Below, one piece after another: positions 7,684 through 16,651 of a stretch of 64,000 nt of DNA (within the stretch, counting starts at the first letter, position 1; each line of letters begins with the position of its first letter). The notes below the pieces were generated by a model, which worked only from the letters and a program-made list of their open reading frames with translations, was not told where the DNA came from and made no database searches. The translations under genes and the position numbers were made by a program. This stretch comes from Protofrankia sp963555925 (GTDB lineage Bacteria; Actinomycetota; Actinomycetes; Frankiales; Frankiaceae): the NCBI GenBank assembly GCA_963555925.1, contig CAUVXJ010000049.1, positions 47,735-111,734 on the forward strand, read 5' to 3'.

Positions 7684-8328
7684 GTGACCGAGCTTGCGGA
7701 GCTGCCGGAGCGGGGTAGACAGCCCGCACACCGTCCCTCCAGGCGCCAGTCGATCGTTACCGCCGCCATCGGGGTTTTCGCCCGTAAGGGCTTCGACGCG
7801 GCCGGCATCCAGGATATCGCCGAGGCGGCGCAGGTCGTCCCGACGGCGGTGTACTACCACTTCTCCGGCAAGGAGGAGCTCTTCGACGTCGCCCTGCGTC
7901 GGGTTGTGGGCGCGATCAACGCCGTTGTCGCGCAGGCACGGTCCGACGACGAACCGGGCGACATCATCGCGCTGCATCGGGTCACCGACGCGGTCTGGGA
8001 CTGGATCGAGGCGCATCCCGACGAAGCGCGCCTGCTCTACCTGCACATGCCCGGCGCCACCCAGCAGGCCCGGGTGTTGCGGCGGGACTTCGAGGAGCTG
8101 CACATCCAGCGGTCGTTCGATTACATCGTCTCCTCCCGGATGCCCACGACGCGGCGCTCCGCCGCAGCCAAGCACGCGACCCAGACGCTCGCCGTGCGTA
8201 CCCTCACCCATCTGCTGATGGCCATCCATCCGATGCGCATGGATGACGGTCCGCTCAGCCGCCAGCCACCGAAGGCCCTGCGCCGGGCCTTGGACGCCAT
8301 GTCCGAACGGATACTCACCGTCGACTGA
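7684..8328 (+). CDS. TetR family transcriptional regulator
   Basis: The protein has 214 residues. The HTH region (about residues 17-63) has ARKGFDAAGIQDIAEAA and TAVYYHFSGKEELF, the classic TetR recognition helix. The C-terminal half resembles the TetR_C domains of fatty-acid or catabolic regulators. GTG 7684 is chosen because AGGAGG (7672-7677) lies 6 nt before it; the upstream ATG lacks such a site. It stands just before the ABC importer operon, the likely target. GTCGACTGAG at the stop is repeated 19 bp downstream. Confidence 0.85.
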   Translation: MTELAELPERGRQPAHRPSRRQSIVTAAIGVFARKGFDAAGIQDIAEAAQVVPTAVYYHFSGKEELFDVALRRVVGAINAVVAQARSDDEPGDIIALHRVTDAVWDWIEAHPDEARLLYLHMPGATQQARVLRRDFEELHIQRSFDYIVSSRMPTTRRSAAAKHATQTLAVRTLTHLLMAIHPMRMDDGPLSRQPPKALRRALDAMSERILTVD

Positions 8329-8414
8329 GAGTCGAGTCGTCGACTGAGTGCCGCGTTTCAGCGCGCCCGGCCCCGCACCCGATGCGACCAGATGTTGGCG
8401 CGGCGGGCGACTCC

Positions 8415-8445
8415 AGTTACTGTTGCCGCCATCACAAAAGTAACT
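8415..8445. promoter_or_regulatory. Inverted repeat before ABC importer operon
   Basis: AGTTACT (8415-8421) and AGTAACT (8439-8445) form inverted arms about 47 bp before the ATP-binding gene. An AGTAACT copy also stands at 11134-11140 before the binding-protein gene. This is a candidate site for the adjacent TetR regulator. Confidence 0.35.
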
Positions 8446-8491
8446 CCAGAAAGAGCGCCGTGCCCTCGGTCGCTCTCAGACGAGGAGTCGG

Positions 8492-10015
8492 ATGGTGGCT
8501 ACTCCCGTGCTCCGCGTGCGACGGCTGTCGAAGACGTTCCCCGGGCAGCGCGCCCTGGTGGACGTCGACATCGACGTCGAGCCCGGTGAGATACGTGCGC
8601 TGGTCGGTCAGAACGGCTGCGGCAAGTCGACGTTGATCAAAATATTGGCCGGCTTCCACGAGCCGGATGCAGGCAGCGAGGTCATGGTCGCCGACCGGCC
8701 GCTGTCATTCGGTGACCCCGTCTCCTCGGATGCCGCCGGACTGCGTTTCGTCCACCAGGATCTCGGTCTCGTCGCGGCCCTTGACACGGTCGACAACCTG
8801 GCGCTCGGCCACGGCTACGAAACGGGCCGGCTCGGCCTGATTCGCTGGCGCCAGGAACGGGCCGGGGCCCGGACGGCAGTGCGCGACCTCGGCTACGACT
8901 TCGACATCAGCCGGCCCGTGGGTGCTCTGGCGGCGAGCGAGCGGACCGCGGTCGCGGTGGCGCGCGCGCTGTCGCGGCACGCCACACCGCCGCGGGTGCT
9001 CGTCCTCGACGAGCCAACGGCCAACCTGCCGGCCGCCGAGGCGCAGCGCCTGTTCGCGCTCGTCCGCAGCGTGCGCGATGCCGGCGTCGCGGTCATCTTC
9101 GTCTCGCATCATCTGGACGAGGTCTTCGGGCTCTGCGACACCGTGAGCGTGCTGCGCGACGGCGCTCTGGTCACCACCCGGCCCACCGCCGGGCTCGACG
9201 AGGCCGACCTGGTCGAGCTGATGATCGGCCGCAAGCTGGCGCAGTACGACGTGCCGCCGGCCGATGCGGCCCACCAGGGTGAGGTGGCCCTCGACGTCCG
9301 CACCCTGGAGACCACCGCCCTGCGCGGGGTCGACCTGACCGTGCACTCCGGGGAGGTCGTCGGCATCGCCGGCCTCACCGGCTCCGGCCGTGAGGAGTTG
9401 GCGCTCGCGCTGTTCGGCGGCTGTGCGCGCGGTGGGGTCGTGGCCGTCGCGGGCACGACCGTTCCGCAGCTGCGTCCAGACCTTGCCATGCGCTATGGCA
9501 TGGGGCTCGTGCCTGCCGAGCGGCACGCCAACGCGGCGTTCCTCGAGGCGGACCTGCAGGAGAACGTCGTGGTGGCGAGCCCCACCGCGTTCAGCCGCCG
9601 AGGCGTGCTTCGCCGGGGCAGCGAGCGGTCGGACGTCGCCCGCTGGCTGGACCGGTTGAACGTGGCGCCGGCCGATACCGAACGGGCCATGTCGACGCTG
9701 TCCGGTGGCAACCAGCAGAAGGTCGTCCTGGCCCGTTGGCTGCGTCGCGAGCCTCGGGTCCTGGTCCTGGACGAACCCACTCAAGGCGTCGACATCGGGG
9801 CGAAGGCCGAGATTCATGCACTGGTCGACCGGGCCGCGGCCGACGGTGCGGCTGTCGTCGTGGTCTCCACCGACCATGACGAACTGGCGCGGCTGTGCGG
9901 ACGCGTGCTCGTCCTCGCGGGCGGCCGTGTCGTGGACGAGTTACACCGCGCCGACCTGCACGCGGACCGCATCACGGCCGCAGCGGTCGGTCACACCCTC
10001 AGGAGCGCGTCATGA
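8492..10015 (+). CDS. Sugar-type ABC importer, double ATP-binding protein (RbsA/MglA-like)
   Basis: A 507-residue protein with two ABC domains. The first has Walker A GQNGCGKST (about residue 49) and Walker B VLVLDEPTA (about 170). The second has a degenerate Walker A (GLTGSGREEL), signature LSGGNQQK (about 405) and Walker B LVLDEPTQG. This two-domain form, with the second Walker A changed, is typical of carbohydrate importers of the CUT2 class. The stop overlaps the permease ATG (ATGA). It energises uptake through the next gene product; the substrate is unknown. Confidence 0.92.
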   Translation: MVATPVLRVRRLSKTFPGQRALVDVDIDVEPGEIRALVGQNGCGKSTLIKILAGFHEPDAGSEVMVADRPLSFGDPVSSDAAGLRFVHQDLGLVAALDTVDNLALGHGYETGRLGLIRWRQERAGARTAVRDLGYDFDISRPVGALAASERTAVAVARALSRHATPPRVLVLDEPTANLPAAEAQRLFALVRSVRDAGVAVIFVSHHLDEVFGLCDTVSVLRDGALVTTRPTAGLDEADLVELMIGRKLAQYDVPPADAAHQGEVALDVRTLETTALRGVDLTVHSGEVVGIAGLTGSGREELALALFGGCARGGVVAVAGTTVPQLRPDLAMRYGMGLVPAERHANAAFLEADLQENVVVASPTAFSRRGVLRRGSERSDVARWLDRLNVAPADTERAMSTLSGGNQQKVVLARWLRREPRVLVLDEPTQGVDIGAKAEIHALVDRAAADGAAVVVVSTDHDELARLCGRVLVLAGGRVVDELHRADLHADRITAAAVGHTLRSAS

Positions 10016-11067
10016 CGACAGAAGCAGCGCAACCAACGAATGCCGCCGGGGTCGCCGGCACCGCTGTCACTGCCGGGGTCACCGCTGCCGGCCCGGACCC
10101 GCAACCGGGCGCGGTCAGCCGCCGGCTGCCAAGGCCGAAGTTCGGGCTCGATCGGTTCAGCGGTCTGTATGTCTGGCTTTTGATCATCATAGTGTTCGGC
10201 AGTTGGCTGCCGGACACCTTCCTCAGAAGCGACAACTTCCAGATCATCGCCGGGGACCAGGCGATAACCGCGATGCTCGCCCTGGGATTGATCGTACCGC
10301 TGGCCGCGGGCGTGTTCGACCTGTCCTGCGCGGCGACGCTCGGGTTCGCCGTCGCGGTGGTCACCTGGCTGCTCCAGCAGGGGGTCAACCCCGTTCTCGC
10401 GGTACTGCTCGCGATCGGCTCCGGCGCGTTCATCGGGTTGATCAACGGTCTGGTCGTGGTGCGGCTGAACGTGGACTCCTTCATCGCCACGCTCGGCATG
10501 AGCAGTATTCTTGCCGCCGCCGCCTACTGGGTCACTGATGGTGAACAGATTGTCAACACCGCATCGAAGACCTTCCTTGACGCCGGTAGCACCCGGTTGT
10601 GGGGGATCTCGCTGCCCTTCTACTACATGGTGCTGCTTGCGGTGATCCTCTACGTCGTCATCGACCACACACCGGTGGGCCGCTACCTCTACGCGGCGGG
10701 TGGCAACCCGCAGGCCGCTCGCCTGGCCGGGCTGCGGGTTGCCCGGATCACGTGGGGTGCGCTCATCGTCTCGGCGACGATCGCGGCGCTGACCGGCGTC
10801 ATCCTCGCGGCCAAGCTGGGCTCCGCATCCCAGGATGTGGGGCCCCCGTACCTGCTGCCGGCCTTCTCGGCGGTGTTCCTCGGCTCTACCCAGATCAAGG
10901 CCGGGCGGATGAACGTCCTCGGCACGCTGGTTGCGATCTACCTCCTCGCGACCGGCGTCAAGGGCCTGCAGCTCGCCGGATCGCCGTCCTACGTCAACAA
11001 CCTCTTCAACGGGCTTGCGCTGATCATCGCGGTGGCGCTGGCGGCCCGTACCCATCGGCGGCGTTGA
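10012..11067 (+). CDS. Sugar-type ABC importer permease (RbsC-like)
   Basis: A 351-residue membrane protein of the BPD_transp_2 family. An Ala-rich cytoplasmic N-terminus (about 50 residues) is followed by eight to ten hydrophobic spans. The family signature LGMSSILAAAAYWVTDGEQI lies near residue 162 and GLRVARI near residue 238. ATG 10012 overlaps the stop of the ATPase gene. Two short duplications containing a TGA follow the stop (11070-11101). Confidence 0.92.
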   Translation: MTTEAAQPTNAAGVAGTAVTAGVTAAGPDPQPGAVSRRLPRPKFGLDRFSGLYVWLLIIIVFGSWLPDTFLRSDNFQIIAGDQAITAMLALGLIVPLAAGVFDLSCAATLGFAVAVVTWLLQQGVNPVLAVLLAIGSGAFIGLINGLVVVRLNVDSFIATLGMSSILAAAAYWVTDGEQIVNTASKTFLDAGSTRLWGISLPFYYMVLLAVILYVVIDHTPVGRYLYAAGGNPQAARLAGLRVARITWGALIVSATIAALTGVILAAKLGSASQDVGPPYLLPAFSAVFLGSTQIKAGRMNVLGTLVAIYLLATGVKGLQLAGSPSYVNNLFNGLALIIAVALAARTHRRR

Positions 11068-11312
11068 TCGGCGGCGCTGACGAGCGAGGCTGACGAGCGA
11101 GGCTGGCAGGCTCCGCGGTGGCCGCTCGATGCAAGTAACTTGACACGCTCCTAAGTAAGTGAGAGTGTCCGCCGTCACATCACATTTTGATGGGTTACGG
11201 CCGGTAGGTCGCGCTTGATAGATCACGCCGATCGCCCGGGGGGGCGCGTCCACCCGGCCGGCCGGCACGCGAGCCCCCGACGCAGACGACGGCAACAGGA
11301 GGAAAAGGTTTC

Positions 11313-12476
11313 ATGAGAACGACTTCCCGCACGAGGGTCGGGGCCGTGGCGGTGGCTGCGGCCACAGCGTTATTCGCCGCGGCGTGCGGCAGCAGCGACT
11401 CCTCGTCGACCTCGCCGAGCGCGACGCCGTCGCAGCAGCAGGCAACCGGATCGACGGGTTTGAGTCAGGCAAAGGCCACGGTGGACGCGAGCCTGGCGAA
11501 CCCGAGCGGTATCCTTCTTGACACCGCGCTGTCGAAGAAGCCGCCCACGGGCAAGTATGTGATCACAGTGGAAACCCCGGTCCCGGTCACCAAGGTGCGC
11601 GACGACGCCTTTGCCGAGGCGGCCAAGGTGTTCGGCTGGCGCTATGAGCGGATCGTCCCCGGCAGCGGTCCCGAGGATTACGGGAACGCGCTCACCCAGG
11701 CGATTTCCAAGCATCCCGATGCCATTCACGTCTCCGGCACGCCACTGTCGCTACTCAAGACCCAGTTGGATCAGGCCAAGGCGCAGAACATCCCGGTGGT
11801 CTCCGAAAGCGTCGGTGGCGCCTTCGACCCGCCGGTGATCTCCAACAGTCTCGACGGTGACGATCAGGTCGCGGCCTGGGGCAAGATGGTCGCGAGCTAT
11901 GTGGTGGTCAACAGCGGCGGCAAAGCCAACGTCGCGCTGTTCACGATCAAGGCTTTCCCCATCCTGGGTGTGTTCGTGGACAGCTTCAAGAGCACCCTGT
12001 CCAGCACCTGCCCGGCCTGCTCGGTCAAGGAGGTCAACCAGCAGCTCGCCGATCTGGGTACCAAGACCCCGTCCAGCGTGGTCAGCACCATCCAGCAGGA
12101 CCCAAAGATCAACTGGGCCATCTTCACCTTCGGTGACCTGAGCCTGGGCGTGGACGCGGCGCTCAAGGGCGCTGGTCTGAACGGCAAAGTCAACGTCGGT
12201 GGTGAGACGCCCAGCCAGGCCAACCTGGCGGCGCTCAAGGACGGCACCGAAAGCGTGTGGACCGGCTTCTCCGCACCGATCCTCGGCTGGCGCCTCGCGG
12301 ACATGCTGGCCCGACACTTCAACGGCGATGATCTGGCTGCAGCGAACAAGGTCCTGTTGCCGACCCAGCTCATCACCAAGGACAACGTCTCCTCGGTCCC
12401 TCTCGACTCCACCGGGTACTACGTCGGTTTCCCCGGCTACCAGGATGCCTTCAAGAAGCTCTGGCAGGCACAGTAG
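11313..12476 (+). CDS. Sugar-type ABC importer substrate-binding lipoprotein (RbsB-like)
   Basis: A 387-residue protein with a lipoprotein signal peptide: Arg-rich start, hydrophobic core and a lipobox-like AAAC with the acylated Cys at about residue 28. A Ser/Thr/Gln linker follows. The body has the periplasmic-binding-protein type 1 (CUT2) fold with KYVITVETPVPVTKVRDDAF near residue 76 and QAISKHPDAIHVSGTPLSL near residue 130. AGGAGGAAAAGG precedes the ATG. A 245-bp gap separates it from the permease, so it may have its own promoter. The ligand is unknown. Confidence 0.9.
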   Translation: MRTTSRTRVGAVAVAAATALFAAACGSSDSSSTSPSATPSQQQATGSTGLSQAKATVDASLANPSGILLDTALSKKPPTGKYVITVETPVPVTKVRDDAFAEAAKVFGWRYERIVPGSGPEDYGNALTQAISKHPDAIHVSGTPLSLLKTQLDQAKAQNIPVVSESVGGAFDPPVISNSLDGDDQVAAWGKMVASYVVVNSGGKANVALFTIKAFPILGVFVDSFKSTLSSTCPACSVKEVNQQLADLGTKTPSSVVSTIQQDPKINWAIFTFGDLSLGVDAALKGAGLNGKVNVGGETPSQANLAALKDGTESVWTGFSAPILGWRLADMLARHFNGDDLAAANKVLLPTQLITKDNVSSVPLDSTGYYVGFPGYQDAFKKLWQAQ

Positions 12477-12492
12477 CCGAAGCGCTCGGCTA

Positions 12493-12670
12493 GCCCGGCC
12501 AAAGGGTGCGCGATCATGGTTTTTTGCGCACCCGGAGGCCTCTTACAAGCCGGCCCGGCCAAAGGGTGCGCGATCATGGTTTTTTGCGCACCCGGAGGCC
12601 TCTTACAAGCCGGCCCGGCCAAAGGGTGCGCGATCGTGGCTTTTTGCGCACCCGGAGGCCTCTTACAAGC
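12493..12670 (+). repeat. Hairpin repeat family H, three tandem copies (60-bp period)
   Basis: Three almost identical 60-bp units stand in tandem after the binding-protein gene and before an SDR gene. Each holds arms GGGTGCGC and GCGCACCC around a 14-nt loop starting GATCATGG; in unit 1 the arms are 12504-12511 and 12526-12533. The third unit has two substitutions in the loop. The same element occurs singly at 955-998 and 16575-16620. Confidence 0.9.
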
Positions 12671-12750
12671 TAGGCACGATCAGGTAGCGCAATCTCGGGT
12701 CGGGGATGGCACTGGGCCGTCTCCGACCCGAGGAGGGATCGGGAGACGCA

Positions 12751-13530
12751 ATGCTTGCAGGACTGCGCGGTAAGTCGGTGGTCGTCACGGGCGGTGCCGG
12801 CGTGATCGGGTCGGCGGTCAGCCGGCGGCTCGCGGCGGAGGGAGCGCTGGTCGTGGTCGCGGACCTCGACGCGGACGCGGCCAGCAACGCCGCTGAACTG
12901 ATCGGTGGTGATGCCATCGGCGTCGGTGTCGACGTCACCACGCCGCTCGGCGCACAGGCCAGCGTCGACGCGGCTGTCCAGGCTTTCGGAAAGCTGGACC
13001 TTTACCATGCCAACGCGGGCGTGGAGTGCATGGTGCGGACGGTGGCGGACTTCGACCCGGCTGACTTCCATCGGGTCTTCGGCGTCAACGTGCTCGGCGC
13101 CTTCCTGTCGGCGCAGGCCGCGGTGCGGCAGCTGTCGGCCCAGGGCAACGGCGGTTCGATTCTTTTCACCGCATCAATCGCGGCCCTGATGGGGACCGGT
13201 GGCATGTCGATCTACAATGCCTCCAAGCACGCCGTGCAAGGCTTGGCGCGTTGCCTGGCGTTGGAGGTCGCGGGCACTGGAATCCGTGTCAACTCCCTGG
13301 CCCCGGGCGTCGTCGAATCCCGCATGATGGATTCGCTCGGTGCCGGGCTCGGGGCATTGGCAGGGGCGGACGGGACCACTTACAAGGGTCGTATGCAGGG
13401 TGCGGTACCGCTCGGCCGGTACGCTACTCCCGAGGAGATCGCGGCGACTGCGGCATGGATCCTCAGCGACGAGGTGCCTTATCTGCACAACGAGTTCATC
13501 ACCGTCGGCGGCGGCATCGCCCCCTACTGA
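12751..13530 (+). CDS. SDR family oxidoreductase
   Basis: A 259-residue short-chain dehydrogenase. The cofactor loop is TGGAGVIG at about residues 13-20 (Ile to Val change in the usual GxG triad), ANAG replaces NNAG near residue 88, and the catalytic Ser and YNASK lie near residues 141-158. ATG 12751 follows GGGAGA by a short spacer; an upstream in-frame ATG at 12706 has no such support. It lies directly after the hairpin repeat array. TACTGACGG at the stop recurs just downstream together with a 14-bp tandem repeat. Confidence 0.9.
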   Translation: MLAGLRGKSVVVTGGAGVIGSAVSRRLAAEGALVVVADLDADAASNAAELIGGDAIGVGVDVTTPLGAQASVDAAVQAFGKLDLYHANAGVECMVRTVADFDPADFHRVFGVNVLGAFLSAQAAVRQLSAQGNGGSILFTASIAALMGTGGMSIYNASKHAVQGLARCLALEVAGTGIRVNSLAPGVVESRMMDSLGAGLGALAGADGTTYKGRMQGAVPLGRYATPEEIAATAAWILSDEVPYLHNEFITVGGGIAPY

Positions 13531-13543
13531 CGGCGCTCTACTG

Positions 13544-13575
13544 ACGGCCGCCTGCAGACGGCCGCCTGCAGACGG
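13544..13575 (+). repeat. Tandem 14-bp repeat after SDR stop
   Basis: ACGGCCGCCTGCAG occurs twice in tandem (13544-13557 and 13558-13571) and a partial third follows. A degenerate TACTGACGGC copy before it includes the stop codon of the SDR gene. No function is evident. Confidence 0.7.
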
Positions 13576-13682
13576 CGCTGTGCTGACAGGGCACTCCTGG
13601 CGGCCCGCGGCGGATAATCGTGCCGTACTGCTGATTGCCACATGGCGACAGTTGATGGACAGCTGACGAAAGGTGACAGGTC

Positions 13683-14444
13683 GTGGATCTTGGACTGGCG
13701 GGACGGCGGGCACTGGTGACAGGGGGCAGCCGAGGTCTCGGCCGTGCGATCGCGGCGACGCTGGCACAGGAGGGCTGCTCGCTCGCCCTGTGCGCACGCG
13801 GTGCCGAGGGTCTGGAGAAGGCGGCGGCCGAGTTGCGCGCCGACGGCGTCCAGGTGTTCGCCGAGCCCTTTGACGTCAGCGACGTCGACGCGCTCACAGC
13901 CTTTGTCAACCGCGCCGCGGCGGAACTGGGCGGGCTGGACATCGTCGTGTCCAATGTGTCCGCCGGCCCGGCCAAGGACGCCGGTCAGTGGCAACGCAGC
14001 CTGGACGGGGACCTGCTGCCGTTCGTCCGGTTGGCCGAGACGGCCGTGCCGCACCTCGCCGACGGCGGTGGGTCGATCATCGCGATCGGCACGACGAACG
14101 CGTTCGACACGGTGCGGCCGGCCTCCCCCAATGCCTATTCGGCCATCAAAGCAGCTGTGCTGCACCATTCCGCGGCGCTCGCGCGGACCCTCGCGCCGCA
14201 GGGGATCCGGGTCAACACGGTTTCCCCCGGGCCGATCGAGTACCCCGGCGGGGACTGGGAGAAGGTCCGCGAGCACCGGCCGGAGGTCTACGCGGAGGTT
14301 CTGGCCAAGATAGCGGTCGGCCGGTACGGCCAGCCCGAGGACGTCGCGGCCGCCGTCGCCTTCCTGGCAAGCCCCCGGGCCGGATTCTGCAACGGCGTCA
14401 ACCTCGTGGTGGACGGCGGGCTCGTCACCCGCGTGCAGTTCTAG
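13683..14444 (+). CDS. SDR family oxidoreductase
   Basis: A 253-residue SDR with TGGSRGLG near residues 14-21. NVSAG replaces the usual NNAG near residue 93, and a YSAIK catalytic pair lies near residue 154. The C-terminal VVDGGLVTRV segment matches the family end. The start GTG 13683 is preceded by GAAAGGTGA. It is 10-20 nt from the ThuA-like gene that follows. The altered NAG motif places it in a branch that includes 3-oxoacyl reductase-like catabolic SDRs; the substrate is unknown. Confidence 0.9.
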   Translation: MDLGLAGRRALVTGGSRGLGRAIAATLAQEGCSLALCARGAEGLEKAAAELRADGVQVFAEPFDVSDVDALTAFVNRAAAELGGLDIVVSNVSAGPAKDAGQWQRSLDGDLLPFVRLAETAVPHLADGGGSIIAIGTTNAFDTVRPASPNAYSAIKAAVLHHSAALARTLAPQGIRVNTVSPGPIEYPGGDWEKVREHRPEVYAEVLAKIAVGRYGQPEDVAAAVAFLASPRAGFCNGVNLVVDGGLVTRVQF

Positions 14445-14462
14445 AACCGGCGGTTGCGACCC

Positions 14463-15236
14463 ATGGCGGGACCAGCCGGCCGGATTGACGCCGTGCTCGT
14501 ATGCGGCGGGCGTTGGCATGACTTCGATTTCGCGCGGCTGCAGCTTCTTGAACGCCTCGGGCGACACGAGCGGGTACGCACCCGGGTCTTCGAGGACTAC
14601 GCCCGCACCGATGCGATCGGGTCGGCTGACGTGCTTGTCACCTATACCTGTGACCGGCGTCCCAGCGCTGAGCAGCAGCAGGCCCTGGTGGACTTCGTCG
14701 CGCGTGGTGGGCGGTGGCTGGCGTTACACGGAACCAACTCGGCGATCGATGCGCCCGCGCCGGGTACGCCACGCCTGTTCACCACGCCGCGGGTGCTCGG
14801 GGAGGTGGCCACGGTGCTGGGCAGCCAGTTCCTCGGCCACCCACCGATCGCGCCCTACCAGGTCGAGATCACCCAGGCGGATCATCCGCTCGTGGTGGGG
14901 ATCGACCCCTTCGAGGTCAGTGACGAACTGTACGTCAGTGAGCTGCATCCCCCGCTCGACGTGCTGCTGCACACCCGGTACCGCGGGCCAGCCCGGGGCT
15001 TCACCGAAGGGCATGTCGCCGATTCCGCGGACGACGTCCAGCCGGTGCTCTACCTGCGCCGCCACGGCGACGGCGAGGTCTGCTACTTCACCCTTGGGCA
15101 CTGCCGCGGCCGATTCGACGTCCAGGACCTCGGCGTCGACGACCTCGGCCGGACCGACCGGGGGAGCTGGACCGCGCCGGAGTTCGCCACGGTGCTCGAC
15201 CGCTGCCTGTCCAGAGCGATCTACGGCGCCAGGTAG
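14463..15236 (+). CDS. ThuA-like domain protein
   Basis: About 257 residues with the ThuA fold, a class I glutamine-amidotransferase-like alpha/beta domain named after trehalose utilisation. AVLVCGGRWHDFDF is at the start, DVLVTYTCDRRPS lies near residue 58, GGRWLALHGTNSA near residue 83 and CYFTLGHCRGRF near residue 205. Its biochemical role is poorly defined in the family. ATG 14463 is used; TTG 14454 is an alternative. A distant relative lies at 28794-29630, so two ThuA-like proteins serve this region. Confidence 0.8.
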   Translation: MAGPAGRIDAVLVCGGRWHDFDFARLQLLERLGRHERVRTRVFEDYARTDAIGSADVLVTYTCDRRPSAEQQQALVDFVARGGRWLALHGTNSAIDAPAPGTPRLFTTPRVLGEVATVLGSQFLGHPPIAPYQVEITQADHPLVVGIDPFEVSDELYVSELHPPLDVLLHTRYRGPARGFTEGHVADSADDVQPVLYLRRHGDGEVCYFTLGHCRGRFDVQDLGVDDLGRTDRGSWTAPEFATVLDRCLSRAIYGAR

Positions 15237-15259
15237 CCACCGGTATCTCAGCGTCCAGA

Positions 15260-16306
15260 TCAGGCGTCGGGGTCGAGGCGGATGAGCATCTTGCCGACGT
15301 TGTCACCCCGCAGCATCCCGAGGAAGGCGGTGACCGCGTTGTCCAGGCCGTCCACGACCGTCTGCCGCGATACCAGTTCACCGGTTCGCAGCCAGCCCGA
15401 GATCCGTTCGGTGAATTCCGCCCGCAGATCCTCGTGGTCGCGGACGATGAACCCCCGCAGGGTCACCCGCCGCAGCACGGCCTGGATGAGATGGTCGATG
15501 CTGGGCCGGGGGGTCTGCGAGGTGAACTGGGAGATCATGCCGCACAGCGCCACCCGACCGCCGACCCGCAGCGCGTCGAGCGCGGCGACCAGCTGGTCGC
15601 CGCCGACGTTGTCGAAGTACAGGTCGATGCCGTCCGGCGCGGCCCGCCGCAGCCCTGCCTCGACCGGTTCGGCGCGGTAGTCGATGGCGGCGTCGAACCC
15701 GAGTTCCGTGGTGAGCAGCCCACACTTGGCCGCACCGCCCGCGCTACCGATGACCCGAGCGGCACCGAGCAACCGGGCGATCTGACCAACCGCACTGCCG
15801 ACCGCACCGCCGGCCGCGGAGACGAAAACGGTGTCCCCCTTTGCCAGCTCGCCCGCACGCAGCAGTCCGGTATAGGCGGTGAAACCGGTCTGGCCGAGCA
15901 TGCCGAGCCATGTCGAGGGCGCGGCGTGCTCGGCGTCGACGACGGCGAACGAGGCCGGGTCACCCGGGGTCGCGTCGAGCACCGCGACGTCGCGCCAGCC
16001 CAACCGGTGGCGCACCCACGCACCTTCGTCGATGCCCGGAGCGCGGCTTTCCAGAACCCGTCCGACAGCGGACCCGTCCAACGGCTCGCCGATGGTGAAG
16101 TTCGTCGTGTAGTGCTTCTCGGTCTCCTCGAGGCGACCCCGCATCGACGGATCGACGCTCATGAAGGCGTTGCGCACGAGCAGCTGGCCCTCGCCCAGCG
16201 CGGGCACGGGCCGTTCGCAGAGCGCGAAGTCGTCCAGGGTCGGCCCGCCGGGCCCGGGACGGCGGGCCAGCGTCACCACCCGGGTGCGGCGGCCGGCCGC
16301 GCTCAT
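15260..16306 (-). CDS. NADP-dependent MDR oxidoreductase (enoyl/alkenal reductase-like)
   Basis: A 348-residue medium-chain dehydrogenase/reductase without the structural-zinc cysteines, resembling the CurA / leukotriene B4 12-hydroxydehydrogenase branch. It has NAFMSVDPSMRGR near residue 46, the cofactor motif AAGGAVGSAVGQIA near residue 158, and YFDNVGGD near residue 230. These enzymes reduce the C=C bond of enones or enals with NADPH. ATG 16306 overlaps the stop of the 68-residue protein (ATGA), so it belongs to the minus-strand Rieske operon. Confidence 0.88.
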   Translation of the reverse strand: MSAAGRRTRVVTLARRPGPGGPTLDDFALCERPVPALGEGQLLVRNAFMSVDPSMRGRLEETEKHYTTNFTIGEPLDGSAVGRVLESRAPGIDEGAWVRHRLGWRDVAVLDATPGDPASFAVVDAEHAAPSTWLGMLGQTGFTAYTGLLRAGELAKGDTVFVSAAGGAVGSAVGQIARLLGAARVIGSAGGAAKCGLLTTELGFDAAIDYRAEPVEAGLRRAAPDGIDLYFDNVGGDQLVAALDALRVGGRVALCGMISQFTSQTPRPSIDHLIQAVLRRVTLRGFIVRDHEDLRAEFTERISGWLRTGELVSRQTVVDGLDNAVTAFLGMLRGDNVGKMLIRLDPDA

Positions 16307-16509
16307 GCCGGGGTGTTGCGGTCTGAGCGCCGGGCCCGGCGGCCGACCCAACCGGCGACCTGCAGGTCGGCATGGCGGATCTCGCCTGACTGCCAGCGCG
16401 CGTCGGAGTCGAACAGGCCGCGCTGGCCGGTCGTCGGGTCGTAGACCTCGACCAGACCGTTGTCCGTCAGCGTGTACACCTGCTTGCTGATCGGATGAGT
16501 CACGCTCAT
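16303..16509 (-). CDS. Small protein of unknown function in Rieske operon
   Basis: A 68-residue protein with the core VYTLTDNGLVEVYDPTTGQRGLF, then DARWQSGE and a basic C-terminus. I do not recognise it. Its stop overlaps the start of the MDR gene, which implies translational coupling. ATG 16509 is used; an upstream GTG at 16524 with AAGGAG further out is a good alternative. It lies downstream of a hairpin repeat and the ferredoxin gene. Confidence 0.6.
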   Translation of the reverse strand: MSVTHPISKQVYTLTDNGLVEVYDPTTGQRGLFDSDARWQSGEIRHADLQVAGWVGRRARRSDRNTPA

Positions 16510-16574
16510 CGGATTGGTACTCACTGCACGCTCACAGCTCCTTCCGTTGGCCCTTCGGTGACGCAGAAATCGCC

Positions 16575-16620
16575 GGCCTCCGGCGGCGCATAAAGACCAT
16601 GATCGCGCCGCCTTTGGCCC
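16575..16620 (-). repeat. Hairpin repeat family H, single copy with altered stem
   Basis: The minus strand reads GGCCAAAGGC, arm GGCGGCGC, a loop starting GATCATGG, arm GCGCCGCC, then GGAGGCC. The arms on the plus strand are 16582-16589 and 16605-16612. Two of the eight stem pairs differ from the 12493-12670 copies and both changes keep pairing. TTGGCCCTTCGGTGAC stands as a direct repeat on both sides (16547-16562 and 16614-16629). Confidence 0.85.
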
Positions 16621-16651
16621 TTCGGTGACCAGAAGTTGTGGCCGCCAGGCC

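Noticed and set aside
12504..12533. Reading the H-family hairpins as ordinary intrinsic terminators
   Set aside because: The T-run is in the loop and not after the stem, and the copy at 955-998 lies right before a ribosome binding site.
12493..12670. Short CRISPR array
   Set aside because: Three units abut with no variable spacers between them, and no cas genes are in the window.
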